Shown here: positions 1 to 7,918 of the stretch, piece by piece
Numbering within the stretch: position 1 is the first letter of the stretch
Layout: the number at the start of each line of letters is the position of its first letter
Source of the DNA: Fodinibacter sp963833495
Lineage (GTDB): Bacteria > Actinomycetota > Actinomycetes > Actinomycetales > Dermatophilaceae
DNA length: 64,000 nt
NCBI GenBank assembly: GCA_963833495.1
Contig: CAWHYJ010000011.1
Coordinates: forward strand, 186,001 to 250,000
Direction of reading: 5' to 3'
Made by a program: the position numbers and the translations under genes
Notes under the pieces: model-generated
Seen by the model: only the letters and a program-made list of their open reading frames with translations
Database searches by the model: none
What the model was told of the DNA's origin: nothing

Positions 1-996
1 ACCCGGCTCGGCGGCCCGAACTTCAACCAGCTGCCCGTCAACCGCCCGCACGCGCCGGTCAACGACATGCTGCGCGACGGCATGCACCAGACCGCGGTCC
101 ACGGCGGGGTCGCCCCCTACCGGCCCAACTCGCTCGACGGCGGCTGCCCGTTCGTCGCGGGCGACGCCGACGGCGCCTTCCTCGACGTGCCGCAGGCCGT
201 GACCGCCGGAAGCAAGGTGCGTGAGCTCTCAGCGTCGTTCGACGACCACTTCAGCCAGGCGCGGCTGTTCTGGCTGAGCATGTCCCCGGTCGAGCAGGAC
301 CACATCGTGCAGGCCTACACCTTCGAGCTCGGCAAGTGCTACGACGACACCATCCGCCAGCGCCAGCTGCTCTCCCTCGCCCGCATCGACGGCGAGCTCG
401 CCGCCGACGTCGCGGCAGGCCTGGGCATGCCGGCGCCCGAACCGGCAGTCGAGGTCGACGACGTCGAGCCCAGCCCCGCGCTCTCGCAGCTCGGCGGCAC
501 CTGGCCGGTCGAGGGCCGCACCGTGGCCGTGGTGGTCGACGACACGTCCGACGCGGATGCCGTCATGGCACTGACCAAGCAGCTGCACGCCGAGCGCCTG
601 GTGCCGCTGCTGCTGGCCCCGACGGGTGGCCCGGTCTGGGCCGACCGCGACCTGCCGGCGCACCGCACCCTGCTGACCTCCCGGTCGGTCGAGTTCGACG
701 CCGTCGTGGTCACCGCGCTGGTGCCGCCCGCCTCCGACGCACGGCAGAGCCGCGACGCCAAGGCCGGTGCCGGCGCGACGCCGCGCATCGACCCGCGCCT
801 CACGCTGCTCGTCGACGAGGCGTTCCGGCACGGCAAGGCCATCGGCGTCATGGGCGACCCGCAGATCGCGGCCGCCCTGGGGCTGGCCGACGACGAGGCC
901 GGGGTCACCGTGGGCGACGCCGGCACCGTGGGCGCCGCGCTCGTCGCCGGACTGGCCGAGCACCGCGCCTGGAACAGGTTCACGCCCTCGCGCTGA
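1..996 (+). CDS. katE: Large-subunit catalase, 3' part only
   Basis: This heme catalase would disproportionate hydrogen peroxide in the cytoplasm. The window opens inside the gene: the frame is open from base 1 and 331 codons are visible. The first residues read NFNQLPVNRPHAPVNDMLRDGMH, split here as NFNQLPVNRP then HAPVNDMLRDGMH, the C-terminal core motif of catalases. The remainder is the extra C-terminal domain typical of large (HPII-type) catalases. Its second half (about visible residues 165-325) has the alternating strand/helix pattern of a DJ-1/PfpI (class I amidotransferase-like) flavodoxin fold. The heme ligand and active-site histidine lie upstream of the window. A strong hairpin terminator follows. 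The family assignment is firm; the full length and the start cannot be seen. Confidence 0.93.
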   Translation, partial: TRLGGPNFNQLPVNRPHAPVNDMLRDGMHQTAVHGGVAPYRPNSLDGGCPFVAGDADGAFLDVPQAVTAGSKVRELSASFDDHFSQARLFWLSMSPVEQDHIVQAYTFELGKCYDDTIRQRQLLSLARIDGELAADVAAGLGMPAPEPAVEVDDVEPSPALSQLGGTWPVEGRTVAVVVDDTSDADAVMALTKQLHAERLVPLLLAPTGGPVWADRDLPAHRTLLTSRSVEFDAVVVTALVPPASDARQSRDAKAGAGATPRIDPRLTLLVDEAFRHGKAIGVMGDPQIAAALGLADDEAGVTVGDAGTVGAALVAGLAEHRAWNRFTPSR

Positions 997-1020
997 GGTC
1001 GACTGACGCAGACCGAGCTG

Positions 1021-1052
1021 ACGCCCCGGCCCCACTCGCGGGGTCGGGGCGT
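1021..1052 (+). terminator. Rho-independent-type hairpin after the catalase gene
   Basis: The arms ACGCCCCGGCCCC (1021-1033) and GGGGTCGGGGCGT (1040-1052) form a 13-bp stem with one G-T wobble and a 6-base loop. It lies 25 bases after the catalase stop. There is no T-tract, which is common for actinobacterial terminators. Confidence 0.8.
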
Positions 1053-1077
1053 CATCATGTCGAGAGGGAGGTGGCTC

Positions 1078-1170
1078 GTGAGCGACACGACCGCGCTGCT
1101 GATCGGCTGGCTCGAGTTCTGCGTCGTGCTGCTGGTCCTGGCGGTGGTGCTGCTCCGGCGGACACCATGA
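1078..1170 (+). CDS. 30-residue single-pass membrane peptide
   Basis: This is a very short gene starting with GTG at 1078. A strong Shine-Dalgarno sequence (AGGGAGG, 1065-1071) sits six bases upstream. The product has a short polar N-terminus (MSDTTALLIG), one hydrophobic helix of about 20 residues rich in Val and Leu, and a basic RR tail, so the C-terminus is probably cytoplasmic. Its TGA overlaps the ATG of the next gene (ATGA, 1167-1170), which points to translational coupling with the lipoprotein and the NRAMP-like transporter. No family was recognised. It could be a small accessory subunit of the transporter or simply a leader peptide; the ribosome-binding site and the coupling are the only support. 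Confidence 0.6.
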   Translation: MSDTTALLIGWLEFCVVLLVLAVVLLRRTP

Positions 1171-1637
1171 GGAGGCGGCACGACGGCGGTGTCGCTGCCA
1201 GGCGATCGGCGGGCCTCGCCGTCGCCTTGGCGGCACTCCTGCTGGCGGGTGGCTGCGGTGCCGATCCGGTTGTCGTCTACCGCGACTCGGCGGTAGCGGC
1301 CCTCGAGGCCACGCTGAGCGAGGCCCGCACGGCTGAGCTCGCCGGTCGCCTCTGGGTGGCGGACCGGTCGACGCACCCCCTCGCGGTCGTCGTCGTCCGC
1401 GACAGCGACACGGGTGTCGGGGCCGAGGTGTCGTGGTTCGAGGAGCAGCAGCCGCCGGCACGGGCGAGCGACCGCACCCGGCAGCGCACGGCCGACGCCC
1501 TCGACGCCGCGGCGTCGGCTGTGCAGGCCGTACGCATCGAGCTCGACCGCTCGGACCGGCCGGCCACGCGGGCGGCATTGGACGAGCTGCGTTCTGCGTG
1601 CGCGGGGCTGGAGTCGCTGGCGGAGGAGCTCGGATGA
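1167..1637 (+). CDS. Small lipoprotein in the NRAMP-like operon
   Basis: This encodes a 156-residue predicted lipoprotein. The N-terminus has a charged region (MRRRHDGG), a hydrophobic stretch and the lipobox LAGGC near residues 27-31, so the mature protein should be anchored to the outer face of the membrane. The remainder is Ala/Arg/Glu-rich and probably helical, with no catalytic motif that I recognise. The gene overlaps its neighbours by 4 bases on each side (ATGA at 1167-1170 and at 1634-1637). This places it in one transcript with the small membrane peptide and the transporter. A role as an extracytoplasmic accessory to the transporter is inferred from context alone. Confidence 0.8.
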   Translation: MRRRHDGGVAARRSAGLAVALAALLLAGGCGADPVVVYRDSAVAALEATLSEARTAELAGRLWVADRSTHPLAVVVVRDSDTGVGAEVSWFEEQQPPARASDRTRQRTADALDAAASAVQAVRIELDRSDRPATRAALDELRSACAGLESLAEELG

Positions 1638-2863
1638 AGCGCCTCTTCGCCGTCGCGCTCGGCATCCTCACCGCCATCGGCGGCTTCGTCGACATCGGCG
1701 ACCTCGTGACCAACGCCGCCGTCGGCTCACGGTTCGGGCTGTCCCTGGTGTGGGTGGTCGCGGTCGGGGTGCTCGGCATCTGCGTGTTCGCCGAGATGAG
1801 CGGCCGGGTGGCCGCCGTCAGCGGCCGGGCCACCTTCGACCTCATCCGGGAGCGGCTCGGCCCCCGGGTCGGGCTCGCCGCGCTCGTGGGCTCGATGGCG
1901 GTCACCTTCCTCACCCTGGTCGCCGAGATCGGCGGCGTCGCCCTGGCCCTCGAGCTCGCCACCAGCCTCAACTACCTGCTGTGGGTGCCCGTCGTCGGCG
2001 TGCTCGTCTGGGTCGTGCTCTGGAGGGTGCGGTTCTCGTTCCTGGAGAACGGCTTCGGGCTCGCCGGGCTCACACTGATCGTGTTCGCCGTCGCCGTCTG
2101 GAAGCTCCAGCCCGACTGGGGAGCGCTCGTCACGGAGGCCACCCGCCCGGCCGTGCCGGCGTCCGAGGACTCCACCACCTACTGGTACTACGCAGTGGCA
2201 CTCTTCGGTGCGGCGATGACCCCCTACGAGGTCTTCTTCTTCTCCTCCGGCGGCGTGGAGGAGAAGTGGGGTGTCGACAGCCTGCGCACCATGCGCGCCA
2301 ACGTGCTCATCGGCTTCCCGCTCGGTGGCTTGCTGTCCGTGGCCATCGCGGCTGCCGCCGCGATCGTGCTGCGGCCGCAGGGCATCGAGGTCGCGAGCCT
2401 GGGCCAGGTGGCGCTGCCGGTGGTCGCGGCACTGGGAAAGCTGGGGATCGTGCTGGTGCTGATCGGCTTCTTCGCCGCGACCTTCGGCGCGGCGTGCGAG
2501 ACCGGCCTGTCGGTCGGCTACAGCATCGCCCAGTACTTCGGGTGGCAGTGGGGCAAGTTCGTCGAGCCGCTGCGGGCGGCCCGCTTCCACACCGTTGTCC
2601 TGCTGTCGTGCGTCGCCGGCATCGGCATCCTGCTCACGACCGTCGACCCCATCCTCGTCACCGAGTACTCCGTGGTGTTCAGCGCCCTCGCCCTGCCCCT
2701 CACGTACCTCCCCATCCTCGTCGTGGCCAACGACCGCACCTACCTCGGGCAGCACGTGAACGGGTGGGCGGCAAACCTTCTCGGCACGACCTACCTGGTC
2801 GTCGTAGTGGTGGCCTCGGTGGCAGCCATCCCGCTCATGGTGCTGACCGGAGCCGGGCAGTGA
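1634..2863 (+). CDS. NRAMP-family divalent metal transporter, divergent motifs
   Basis: The 409-residue polytopic membrane protein has about 11 hydrophobic segments and should be a proton-coupled divalent metal importer of the NRAMP superfamily. In TM1 the canonical DPGN metal motif is replaced by VDIGDLVTN (residues 19-27). This keeps acidic residues at 20 and 23 and an Asn at 27. In TM6 the canonical MPH is replaced by MTPYE (195-199). These departures resemble the NRAMP-related proteins that handle other ions such as magnesium, so manganese or iron specificity should not be assumed. The start ATG overlaps the lipoprotein stop, and the PRC-barrel gene starts inside its own stop (GTGA). Confidence 0.85.
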   Translation: MKRLFAVALGILTAIGGFVDIGDLVTNAAVGSRFGLSLVWVVAVGVLGICVFAEMSGRVAAVSGRATFDLIRERLGPRVGLAALVGSMAVTFLTLVAEIGGVALALELATSLNYLLWVPVVGVLVWVVLWRVRFSFLENGFGLAGLTLIVFAVAVWKLQPDWGALVTEATRPAVPASEDSTTYWYYAVALFGAAMTPYEVFFFSSGGVEEKWGVDSLRTMRANVLIGFPLGGLLSVAIAAAAAIVLRPQGIEVASLGQVALPVVAALGKLGIVLVLIGFFAATFGAACETGLSVGYSIAQYFGWQWGKFVEPLRAARFHTVVLLSCVAGIGILLTTVDPILVTEYSVVFSALALPLTYLPILVVANDRTYLGQHVNGWAANLLGTTYLVVVVVASVAAIPLMVLTGAGQ

Positions 2864-3669
2864 CCCCCACCCAGACCTCCACGCCCGGGCCACCCCTCGA
2901 GCCGGGCGCTCCGCTGGCCCTCGGGCTACGGCTGCTCGACCACCAGCTGCTCGGCCAGGAGCAGGAGATGCTCGGGAACGTCGACGACGTCGCCCTCGAG
3001 GAGAGCGACGGCCGCCTGGTCGCGGTGGGACTGCTGAGCGGCCCGGGAGCGTGGGCCAACCGCCAACCGGGTGCGCTGGGCCGGTGGGGGCTGGCCGTCT
3101 GGCGACGGCTCGACCCGCGCGAGGACCCCCAACCCCTCGTGCTCCCACTCGACCACGTCCTGAGGATCGGTTCGGCAGTGCACGTGGACCCGTGGGCCGC
3201 CACCTTCCTCGCGGGGGCAGACGACCTCGAGCTCTGGCTCCGCCGCCACGTGGTGAGCAAGATCCCCGGCGCCCGCGGCGGTGACCATCCCTTCGGTGGT
3301 CACCTGCCCTCGCTGCCGGAGCACGACACCGACCTCGACCTCCGGCCGGGCACCCACGTCCTGAGCACGCTGATCGGAGCGCGCGTCATCCGAGGGGACG
3401 GTTCGGATGCCGGCCGGGTCGTCGAGGTGCGCGCCAGGCCCGTCACGCCGATGACGTCACGCGTCGGCCCGCTGGTGGTGACATCCGTGGTGCACGGTCC
3501 GCGACGGCTCGGCGGCGAGCTCGGGTACCGGGATGGCACCTCCATGGGGCCTCGTGTCCTGGGCGCGGCCCTGCGATGGTGGCACCGGTACGACGTCGAG
3601 ACCGGGTGGGAGGACGTGCGGTCGGTGGACTGGGCGTCGTCGCGGGTGCTGCTGCGCGGCCCCGCCTGA
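2860..3669 (+). CDS. PRC-barrel domain protein
   Basis: This 269-residue soluble protein starts at a GTG overlapping the transporter stop. Residues about 30-110 and 155-235 each read as a small beta-rich unit of the PRC-barrel type (for example LLGQEQEMLGNVDDVAL and VIRGDGSDAGRVVEVRA, the 'interval-G-x-V-x-x-V' pattern). The duplicate suggests two barrels joined by a linker. PRC-barrel domains are commonly found next to, or fused with, metal transporters and ribosome maturation factors. Here it is the last gene of the NRAMP-like operon, so a cytoplasmic regulatory or coupling role is inferred. There is no signal peptide and no membrane segment. Confidence 0.7.
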   Translation: MTPTQTSTPGPPLEPGAPLALGLRLLDHQLLGQEQEMLGNVDDVALEESDGRLVAVGLLSGPGAWANRQPGALGRWGLAVWRRLDPREDPQPLVLPLDHVLRIGSAVHVDPWAATFLAGADDLELWLRRHVVSKIPGARGGDHPFGGHLPSLPEHDTDLDLRPGTHVLSTLIGARVIRGDGSDAGRVVEVRARPVTPMTSRVGPLVVTSVVHGPRRLGGELGYRDGTSMGPRVLGAALRWWHRYDVETGWEDVRSVDWASSRVLLRGPA

Positions 3670-3769
3670 GCGCAGGAGCCGACGTCCCGGGCGTGCAACA
3701 GCCCGCCGACCCGGGAGGACCGGATCGACGGGCTGCGCGATGGAGAGAGGCGGCTGCGCCGGCCTCCCG

Positions 3770-4447
3770 TCAGATGGACGGAGTGGTGCCCGTCCCGGTG
3801 CCGGTGCCCAGCTCGGTGCCGCTGCTCGACAACGAGCCGCTGCTCGCGGACCCACCGTTCGAGGACGAGAACCCACTGTTGGACGACCCGCCGTTCGACG
3901 CGGTCTCCTTGACGCCCTGGACGGCGGAGGAGCCGTCGTCCTTGACGTGCTCGACGCCCTGCTGCGCCGTCTCCTTGACCGACTGGACCGCCCGCTGGGC
4001 CGGCTCCTTGAGGTTCTGCGCGGTCTCCTGCGCCACGGACTTCGCCTCGTCGACGAGCGGCTCGGCCTTGTCCTTGGCCGTGGTGGCGAGCTCGCGCTCC
4101 TTGGTGCTGGCCGGCAGGAGCGAACCCACCAGCCAGCCGGCGGCCAGGGCCACCGCACCGGCCGCGAGCGGGTTGCCGCGCGCCTGGCGACGAGCGAGGT
4201 CGGGAGCGTTCTTCACGCCCTCCGCGACGTCGTGCGCCTTGTCGGCACCGACGCTGGTCGTGTCGTGGGCGGTGCCCATGACGCTCTCCTTGAGGCGGCC
4301 GGCCCGGCCGGTCGCCCGCTGGGCGGTGCGCTTGGCCACGCTGCTCGGGCGCACACTCTCGGTGAGCACGTCGACGTCCTCACTCAGCCGGCCGCGGGTG
4401 CGGTCGATCTCGGCGCGGATGGCCTCGGGGTCATTGGTGGTGGTCAT
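3770..4447 (-). CDS. DUF3618 membrane-associated protein
   Basis: The 225-residue protein has an N-terminal DUF3618 signature (MTTTNDPEAIRAEIDRTR, then LSEDVDVLTE, residues 1-30), a helical middle, a hydrophobic segment near 108-125 (AAGAVALAAGWLVGSLL), and a long repetitive Glu/Lys/Ala-rich amphipathic region. A Ser/Gly tail follows. The tail pattern (AKS-VAQETAQ-LKEPAQRAVQS-VKETAQQ) resembles LEA-like stress helices. The ATG at 4447 was chosen because it overlaps the upstream stop (ATGA). It is the third gene of a coupled three-gene operon with a holin-like and a DUF883-like protein. An envelope-stress role is inferred from the upstream SigB-like promoter. Confidence 0.8.
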   Translation of the reverse strand: MTTTNDPEAIRAEIDRTRGRLSEDVDVLTESVRPSSVAKRTAQRATGRAGRLKESVMGTAHDTTSVGADKAHDVAEGVKNAPDLARRQARGNPLAAGAVALAAGWLVGSLLPASTKERELATTAKDKAEPLVDEAKSVAQETAQNLKEPAQRAVQSVKETAQQGVEHVKDDGSSAVQGVKETASNGGSSNSGFSSSNGGSASSGSLSSSGTELGTGTGTGTTPSI

Positions 4448-4917
4448 CGGGTCTCGTGTCCTTTCAGTGCCTCGGGAATTTCCTTGCTGCTGTCCACGGT
4501 GCGCGGCGCGAGCGGGGTGACCTGCTTCATCCGGGTGCGGCCCATCGCGGCCATGACGCCGGCTGCCACCGCCCAGAGCACGCCGACGAGCAGCGCCGAC
4601 CAGCCCAGGCTGTCGAACAGGTCGCCCAGGGCCCACCAGAGGGCCAGTGACAGGAAGATCAGGGCGAGGTGCCCTGCCACCCCGGCCCCGGCGAACATGC
4701 TGCCGGCCGCCTTGGCGTGGTCCACGGTCTCCCGCAGCTCGGCCTTGGCGAGCTCGACCTCCTGGCGCAGCAGGGTCGACAGGTCGGTCGTGATGTCACC
4801 GAGCACCTCACCCACCGATCGCAGGGAGGGGTCGGGGAGGTCGTCCCGGTGGTTCGACCCGTTGGTCGAGCCGGCCGCGGTGGAGCCGCCGGTGCGCAGC
4901 CGCTGCTGCTCGGTCAT
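4444..4917 (-). CDS. Phage-holin-superfamily-like membrane protein
   Basis: The 157-residue protein belongs to the actinobacterial 'phage holin family protein' group (Phage_holin_3_6 type). An N-terminal cytoplasmic helix (LRSVGEVLGDITTDLSTLLR, followed by QEVELAKAELRE, about residues 32-65) precedes two transmembrane helices (about 76-98 and 104-125) and a polar tail. Despite the name, these chromosomal proteins occur beside DUF3618 genes in many actinobacteria and are not evidence of a prophage. The gene overlaps both neighbours by 4 bases, so the three should be translated together. Confidence 0.82.
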   Translation of the reverse strand: MTEQQRLRTGGSTAAGSTNGSNHRDDLPDPSLRSVGEVLGDITTDLSTLLRQEVELAKAELRETVDHAKAAGSMFAGAGVAGHLALIFLSLALWWALGDLFDSLGWSALLVGVLWAVAAGVMAAMGRTRMKQVTPLAPRTVDSSKEIPEALKGHETR

Positions 4918-5786
4918 CGGTTCCCTCGCAGGGAGTCATCGCTCTCGGCGGTGAGGAAGCCCTCGTCGTCGATCGGGCTGGGGGTGCCGTCGGGGGCGAT
5001 CGGCTGGGTGGTGCGGTGCGCGCCAGAGAGCTCCTCGCCGGGCACGATGCTGCCCTCGTCGTAGGCGCCCGCGGTCGCCCCCGGGGTCACCGGGGTCGCC
5101 GCCGTGGTGGATGCCGTGGGGTCGGTCGCGGTGGGCATACCGGTTCCGCCGTTGGTCCCGGTGGCGTCGAAGCCCTCGCCGTAGCCACCCGTGGTGCCGG
5201 CTGCGTAGCCGGTGCTGCCGTAGGTGGAGGTGCCGTACGTGGAGCCGCCGTTGGTGTCGGCGAACTGCGCCCCCGTCGAACCCCCGAAGTTGCTCGAGGA
5301 GTCGTCGGAGTCACGCGCCTCGTCGACGAGGCTGCGGCTCAGCCGCCCCGCGAGCACGCCGACCCCGGCGGCGATGGCAAGGAAGGTGCCCGGCCGCTGG
5401 CGGGCGAAGCTGCGCGCCTCGTCGAGCAGGCTGCCCGGGTCGCGCTGGTCGAGCCAGGTCGCGGCATCCCCCGCGCGGCGGGCGACGTCGTCGACCAGGC
5501 CACGTGCCATGCCGTCCTGGTCGGCGGAGCTCGCCATCGAGCCGAGCTGGTCAGCGAGCTCACGAAGGCTACCTGCCACCCGCGTCTGCTGGGTGGCCGC
5601 CTGGTCGGTGAGGTCGCGGCGGGTCTGGCTCCACAGCTGGCGCGCCTGGTCGGTCGCCTCGCGGGTGACCTGCTTGGCCTCCTGACCTGCAGTCTGCGCC
5701 ACGTCCCCCGCCGCCTGCTTGGTCTCGCTGCCTACTGCGCCCGCCTTGTCCGCGGGAGTCTGCGGAGTGGTCGTCTGGGTCTCCAT
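4914..5786 (-). CDS. DUF883-like helical envelope protein, first gene of its operon
   Basis: The 290-residue protein has a long charged helical N-terminal half (Gln/Ala/Glu-rich, residues 1-110) and a short hydrophobic segment near 131-150 (FLAIAAGVGVLAGRLSRSL). A low-complexity Gly/Ser/Thr/Tyr region (about 165-230, GSTYGTSTYGSTG-type repeats) follows, then an acidic tail. This order is typical of DUF883/YqjD-like membrane-associated proteins, although the Gly/Tyr tract is unusual. The start ATG at 5786 lies 52 bases downstream of a SigB-like promoter. The stop overlaps the holin-like gene. Probably an osmotic or general stress protein; its function is unknown. Confidence 0.75.
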   Translation of the reverse strand: METQTTTPQTPADKAGAVGSETKQAAGDVAQTAGQEAKQVTREATDQARQLWSQTRRDLTDQAATQQTRVAGSLRELADQLGSMASSADQDGMARGLVDDVARRAGDAATWLDQRDPGSLLDEARSFARQRPGTFLAIAAGVGVLAGRLSRSLVDEARDSDDSSSNFGGSTGAQFADTNGGSTYGTSTYGSTGYAAGTTGGYGEGFDATGTNGGTGMPTATDPTASTTAATPVTPGATAGAYDEGSIVPGEELSGAHRTTQPIAPDGTPSPIDDEGFLTAESDDSLRGNR

Positions 5787-5838
5787 GAGTACCCCGTCCT
5801 CTCTTCAGGCCGTCGTCGGTCGACGGCGTGAGCGGGGC

Positions 5839-5864
5839 GTACCCGCCACCTACCGCGACGAAAC
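5839..5864 (-). promoter_or_regulatory. SigB/F-type promoter for the 5786-3770 operon
   Basis: On the minus strand the sequence reads GTTT, 16 bases, GGGTAC. This matches the actinobacterial SigB/SigF consensus (G-N-N-T or GTTT, N14-17, GGGTAC/T). The -10 element ends 53 bases before the ATG at 5786. Confidence 0.75.
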
Positions 5865-5915
5865 CTTCTCCGGCACTGCGGAAGTGGTGGACGCAGGGCT
5901 TTGCGCCGAGCGGTG

Positions 5916-6695
5916 TCAGACCGCGCGCGCCGGCTTCACGGGGACCGGCTGCCGGTGGTGCACCGACAGGATGCCGGTGTCGGCCACCTCGCTCGCCACC
6001 TCGGACAGCTTGCGGTTCGAGTGCTGGCTCGCGGCACGCAGCACCTCGAACGCCTCGTGGCGGGAGATCCGGTGCTGCTGCATCAGGATGCCCATGGCCA
6101 CCCCGATCTCGCGGTTGCTCTCCAGGCCCCGCAACAGGTTCGTCGCCCGGCCCCGGGCCAGGGTCGCCGTGACGAGCAGCGAACCGTGGCTCGCGAGCAC
6201 CAGGCCCATGCCGGCCGCCCGCTCACCGAACGCGTCGAGCCTTTCGGAGTAGATCGTCAGCGCTGCCACCACGTCCGGCTCGCCGAGCAGGCTGAACCGC
6301 TGCCACAGCACGCTCGACAGCCCGAGCTCATGGCGCACCGCCCTCCCCCAGCATGGCCAGCGGGCGTCGGACCCGACGTCACCGGTGACGTAGACGGAGT
6401 CGTGGAACGCGGCATCCGTGCCGGGACCGGGCCCCGGCTCGACCTGCAGGCGGTCGGCCTGCCGCGCCGTCTCGTCGGTGGCGGCCTCGGTCGTCAGGCG
6501 GTTGCCCCTGCGCAGGGTGAGGCTGGCGCACCCGGCTCCGGGCACGTGCGCCACGGCGATCCGCACCAGCTCGTCGAAGGCTGGCCCGCCATCCCCCTCG
6601 CCCACCCGGCCCGCCAGGGGGCGGAGCGCGTCGGCCAGCACCAGCAGGTGCGCGGCATCGTCGGTGCCACGACGGTCGATCTGCTCGGCTCGCAC
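5916..6695 (-). CDS. GAF-ANTAR transcription antitermination regulator
   Basis: The 259-residue protein is a GAF sensor domain (about residues 30-170) joined to a C-terminal ANTAR RNA-binding domain (about 180-245; the core reads NREIGVAMGILMQQHRIS, then HEAFEVLRAAS). ANTAR domains bind paired hexaloop hairpins in nascent RNA and prevent termination. GTG 6695 was chosen because a purine-rich sequence (GGAGAGGGGAG) lies just upstream; an in-frame start 14 codons further upstream has no such site. It is transcribed divergently from the dehydrogenase at 6931. The ligand of the GAF domain is unknown. Two further GAF-ANTAR genes lie within 4 kb. Confidence 0.85.
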   Translation of the reverse strand: MRAEQIDRRGTDDAAHLLVLADALRPLAGRVGEGDGGPAFDELVRIAVAHVPGAGCASLTLRRGNRLTTEAATDETARQADRLQVEPGPGPGTDAAFHDSVYVTGDVGSDARWPCWGRAVRHELGLSSVLWQRFSLLGEPDVVAALTIYSERLDAFGERAAGMGLVLASHGSLLVTATLARGRATNLLRGLESNREIGVAMGILMQQHRISRHEAFEVLRAASQHSNRKLSEVASEVADTGILSVHHRQPVPVKPARAV

Positions 6696-6930
6696 GCGGG
6701 CTCCCCTCTCCGGCGACGGCGTGAGGGGCGCCCCCACGTCCGGTTCCGAGTATGTCCCCGACCTCTGCGTCCCGAGAGCCGTAGCGACCCTCGATCTGCA
6801 GCAACCCGCCGGGGCACCACCGGGCCGGGAATGGCGTCACCACGGCCGGGTAGGGGACCGGCACCGCTGCACCGGCATCCGGCCTGCAGTGGCATCCACC
6901 GTGCCAGACCCGTCAGCGAGAGGATCGCCC

Positions 6931-7785
6931 ATGAGCCAGCGCACCGTCGAGGTTCCCGCGCAGCAGCAGGAGTGGCCGGGCAGTGACGCCGAGCTCACCC
7001 CACCCGCGGACCACGGGGCCGAGTCGTGGACGGGTCGAGACCGGCTGCGCGGCAAGCGGGCCGTGGTCACGGGCGGCGACTCCGGGATCGGCCGAGCCGT
7101 CGCGATCGCTTTCGCGCGTGAGGGAGCCGAGGTCGTCATCACCCACCTGCCCGAAGAGGAGGACGACGCTCGCACCACCGCCGAGCTCGCCGGCGCGGAC
7201 AGCCGGGTCGTGCTGCACGCCGCCGACCTGCGAACACCGCAGGCCAACCGCGAGCTCGCCGAGCGGGCGGTGGCCGAGCTCGGTGGGGTCGACGTGCTGG
7301 TGTGCAACGCGGCCTTCCAGATGGCCCAGGAGGAGCTGGCCGACTTCGCCCCCGAGCAGCTCGAGCGCACCTTCGCCACCAACGTGCTCGGCCCGTTCTG
7401 GCTGGTGCAGGCCCTGGCGCCGCAGCTGGCCGACGGCGGCAGCGTCATCGTCACCACGTCGGTCCAGGCCTACTCGCCCTCCGACAACCTGATCGACTAC
7501 GCGGCCACCAAGGCGGCCCTGAACAACCTCGTCGTCAACCTGGCCCAGGACCTCGGCCCACAGGGCATCCGCGTCAACGCCGTTGCACCGGGGCCGATCT
7601 GGACGCCGCTCATCCCGGCGACGATGGCCCCCGAGCAGGTCGAGGGCTTCGGCACGGACACCCCGCTGGGTCGCCCGGGCCAGCCCGTCGAGGTGGCCGC
7701 CGCCTACGTGTTCCTGGCCTCCGACGAGGCGAGCTACGTCTCGGGCACCGTCCTCGGCGTCACCGGGGGCAAGCCGGTCTTCTGA
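6931..7785 (+). CDS. Short-chain dehydrogenase/reductase (stress-type SDR)
   Basis: This 284-residue NAD(P)-dependent oxidoreductase of the classical SDR family carries an N-terminal extension of about 40 residues. The cofactor motif TGGDSGIG is at 47-54, NAA at 126-128, and the catalytic triad is Ser177, Tyr190 (YAATK) and Lys194. The extension containing the PPADHGAESW stretch is typical of the YghA/general-stress-protein 39 subgroup. The substrate is not known. ATG 6931 has the upstream purine-rich site GAGAGGA. A GGGTAG hexamer lies at 6848-6853, but no matching -35 was found. It sits among stress regulators, so a stress role is likely. Confidence 0.9.
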   Translation: MSQRTVEVPAQQQEWPGSDAELTPPADHGAESWTGRDRLRGKRAVVTGGDSGIGRAVAIAFAREGAEVVITHLPEEEDDARTTAELAGADSRVVLHAADLRTPQANRELAERAVAELGGVDVLVCNAAFQMAQEELADFAPEQLERTFATNVLGPFWLVQALAPQLADGGSVIVTTSVQAYSPSDNLIDYAATKAALNNLVVNLAQDLGPQGIRVNAVAPGPIWTPLIPATMAPEQVEGFGTDTPLGRPGQPVEVAAAYVFLASDEASYVSGTVLGVTGGKPVF

Positions 7786-7825
7786 CGCCGCGCCCCAGGC
7801 CCACGGCGGCGCCCGACCGCACCAG

Positions 7826-7851
7826 GTGTGCGGCGGCGGAGCCATGGGTAG
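7826..7851 (+). promoter_or_regulatory. SigB/F-type promoter upstream of the 7919 gene
   Basis: GTGT (7826-7829), a 16-base spacer and GGGTAG (7846-7851) match the GNNT-N14-16-GGGTA(C/T) stress-sigma pattern except for the final base. The element is 67 bases upstream of the GTG start at 7919. Confidence 0.65.
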
Positions 7852-7918
7852 GGCGACAGATGCGCAGACCACGAGGGGTGCGCACCCCTCGCCCAACGTC
7901 GCTCAACAGGAGGTACAC

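Noticed and set aside
229..1971. Long minus-strand frame opposite catalase, lipoprotein and transporter genes
   Set aside because: It runs across four well-supported plus-strand genes and a terminator; the composition is Arg/Pro/Ala noise.
4444..4917. Prophage signature from the holin-like protein
   Set aside because: No other phage gene, integrase or att site is near; this protein type is a normal chromosomal neighbour of DUF3618.
6848..6853. GGGTAG upstream of the SDR gene as another SigB-like promoter
   Set aside because: No GTTT or GTGT lies 15-17 bases upstream (the positions read GGAA or similar).
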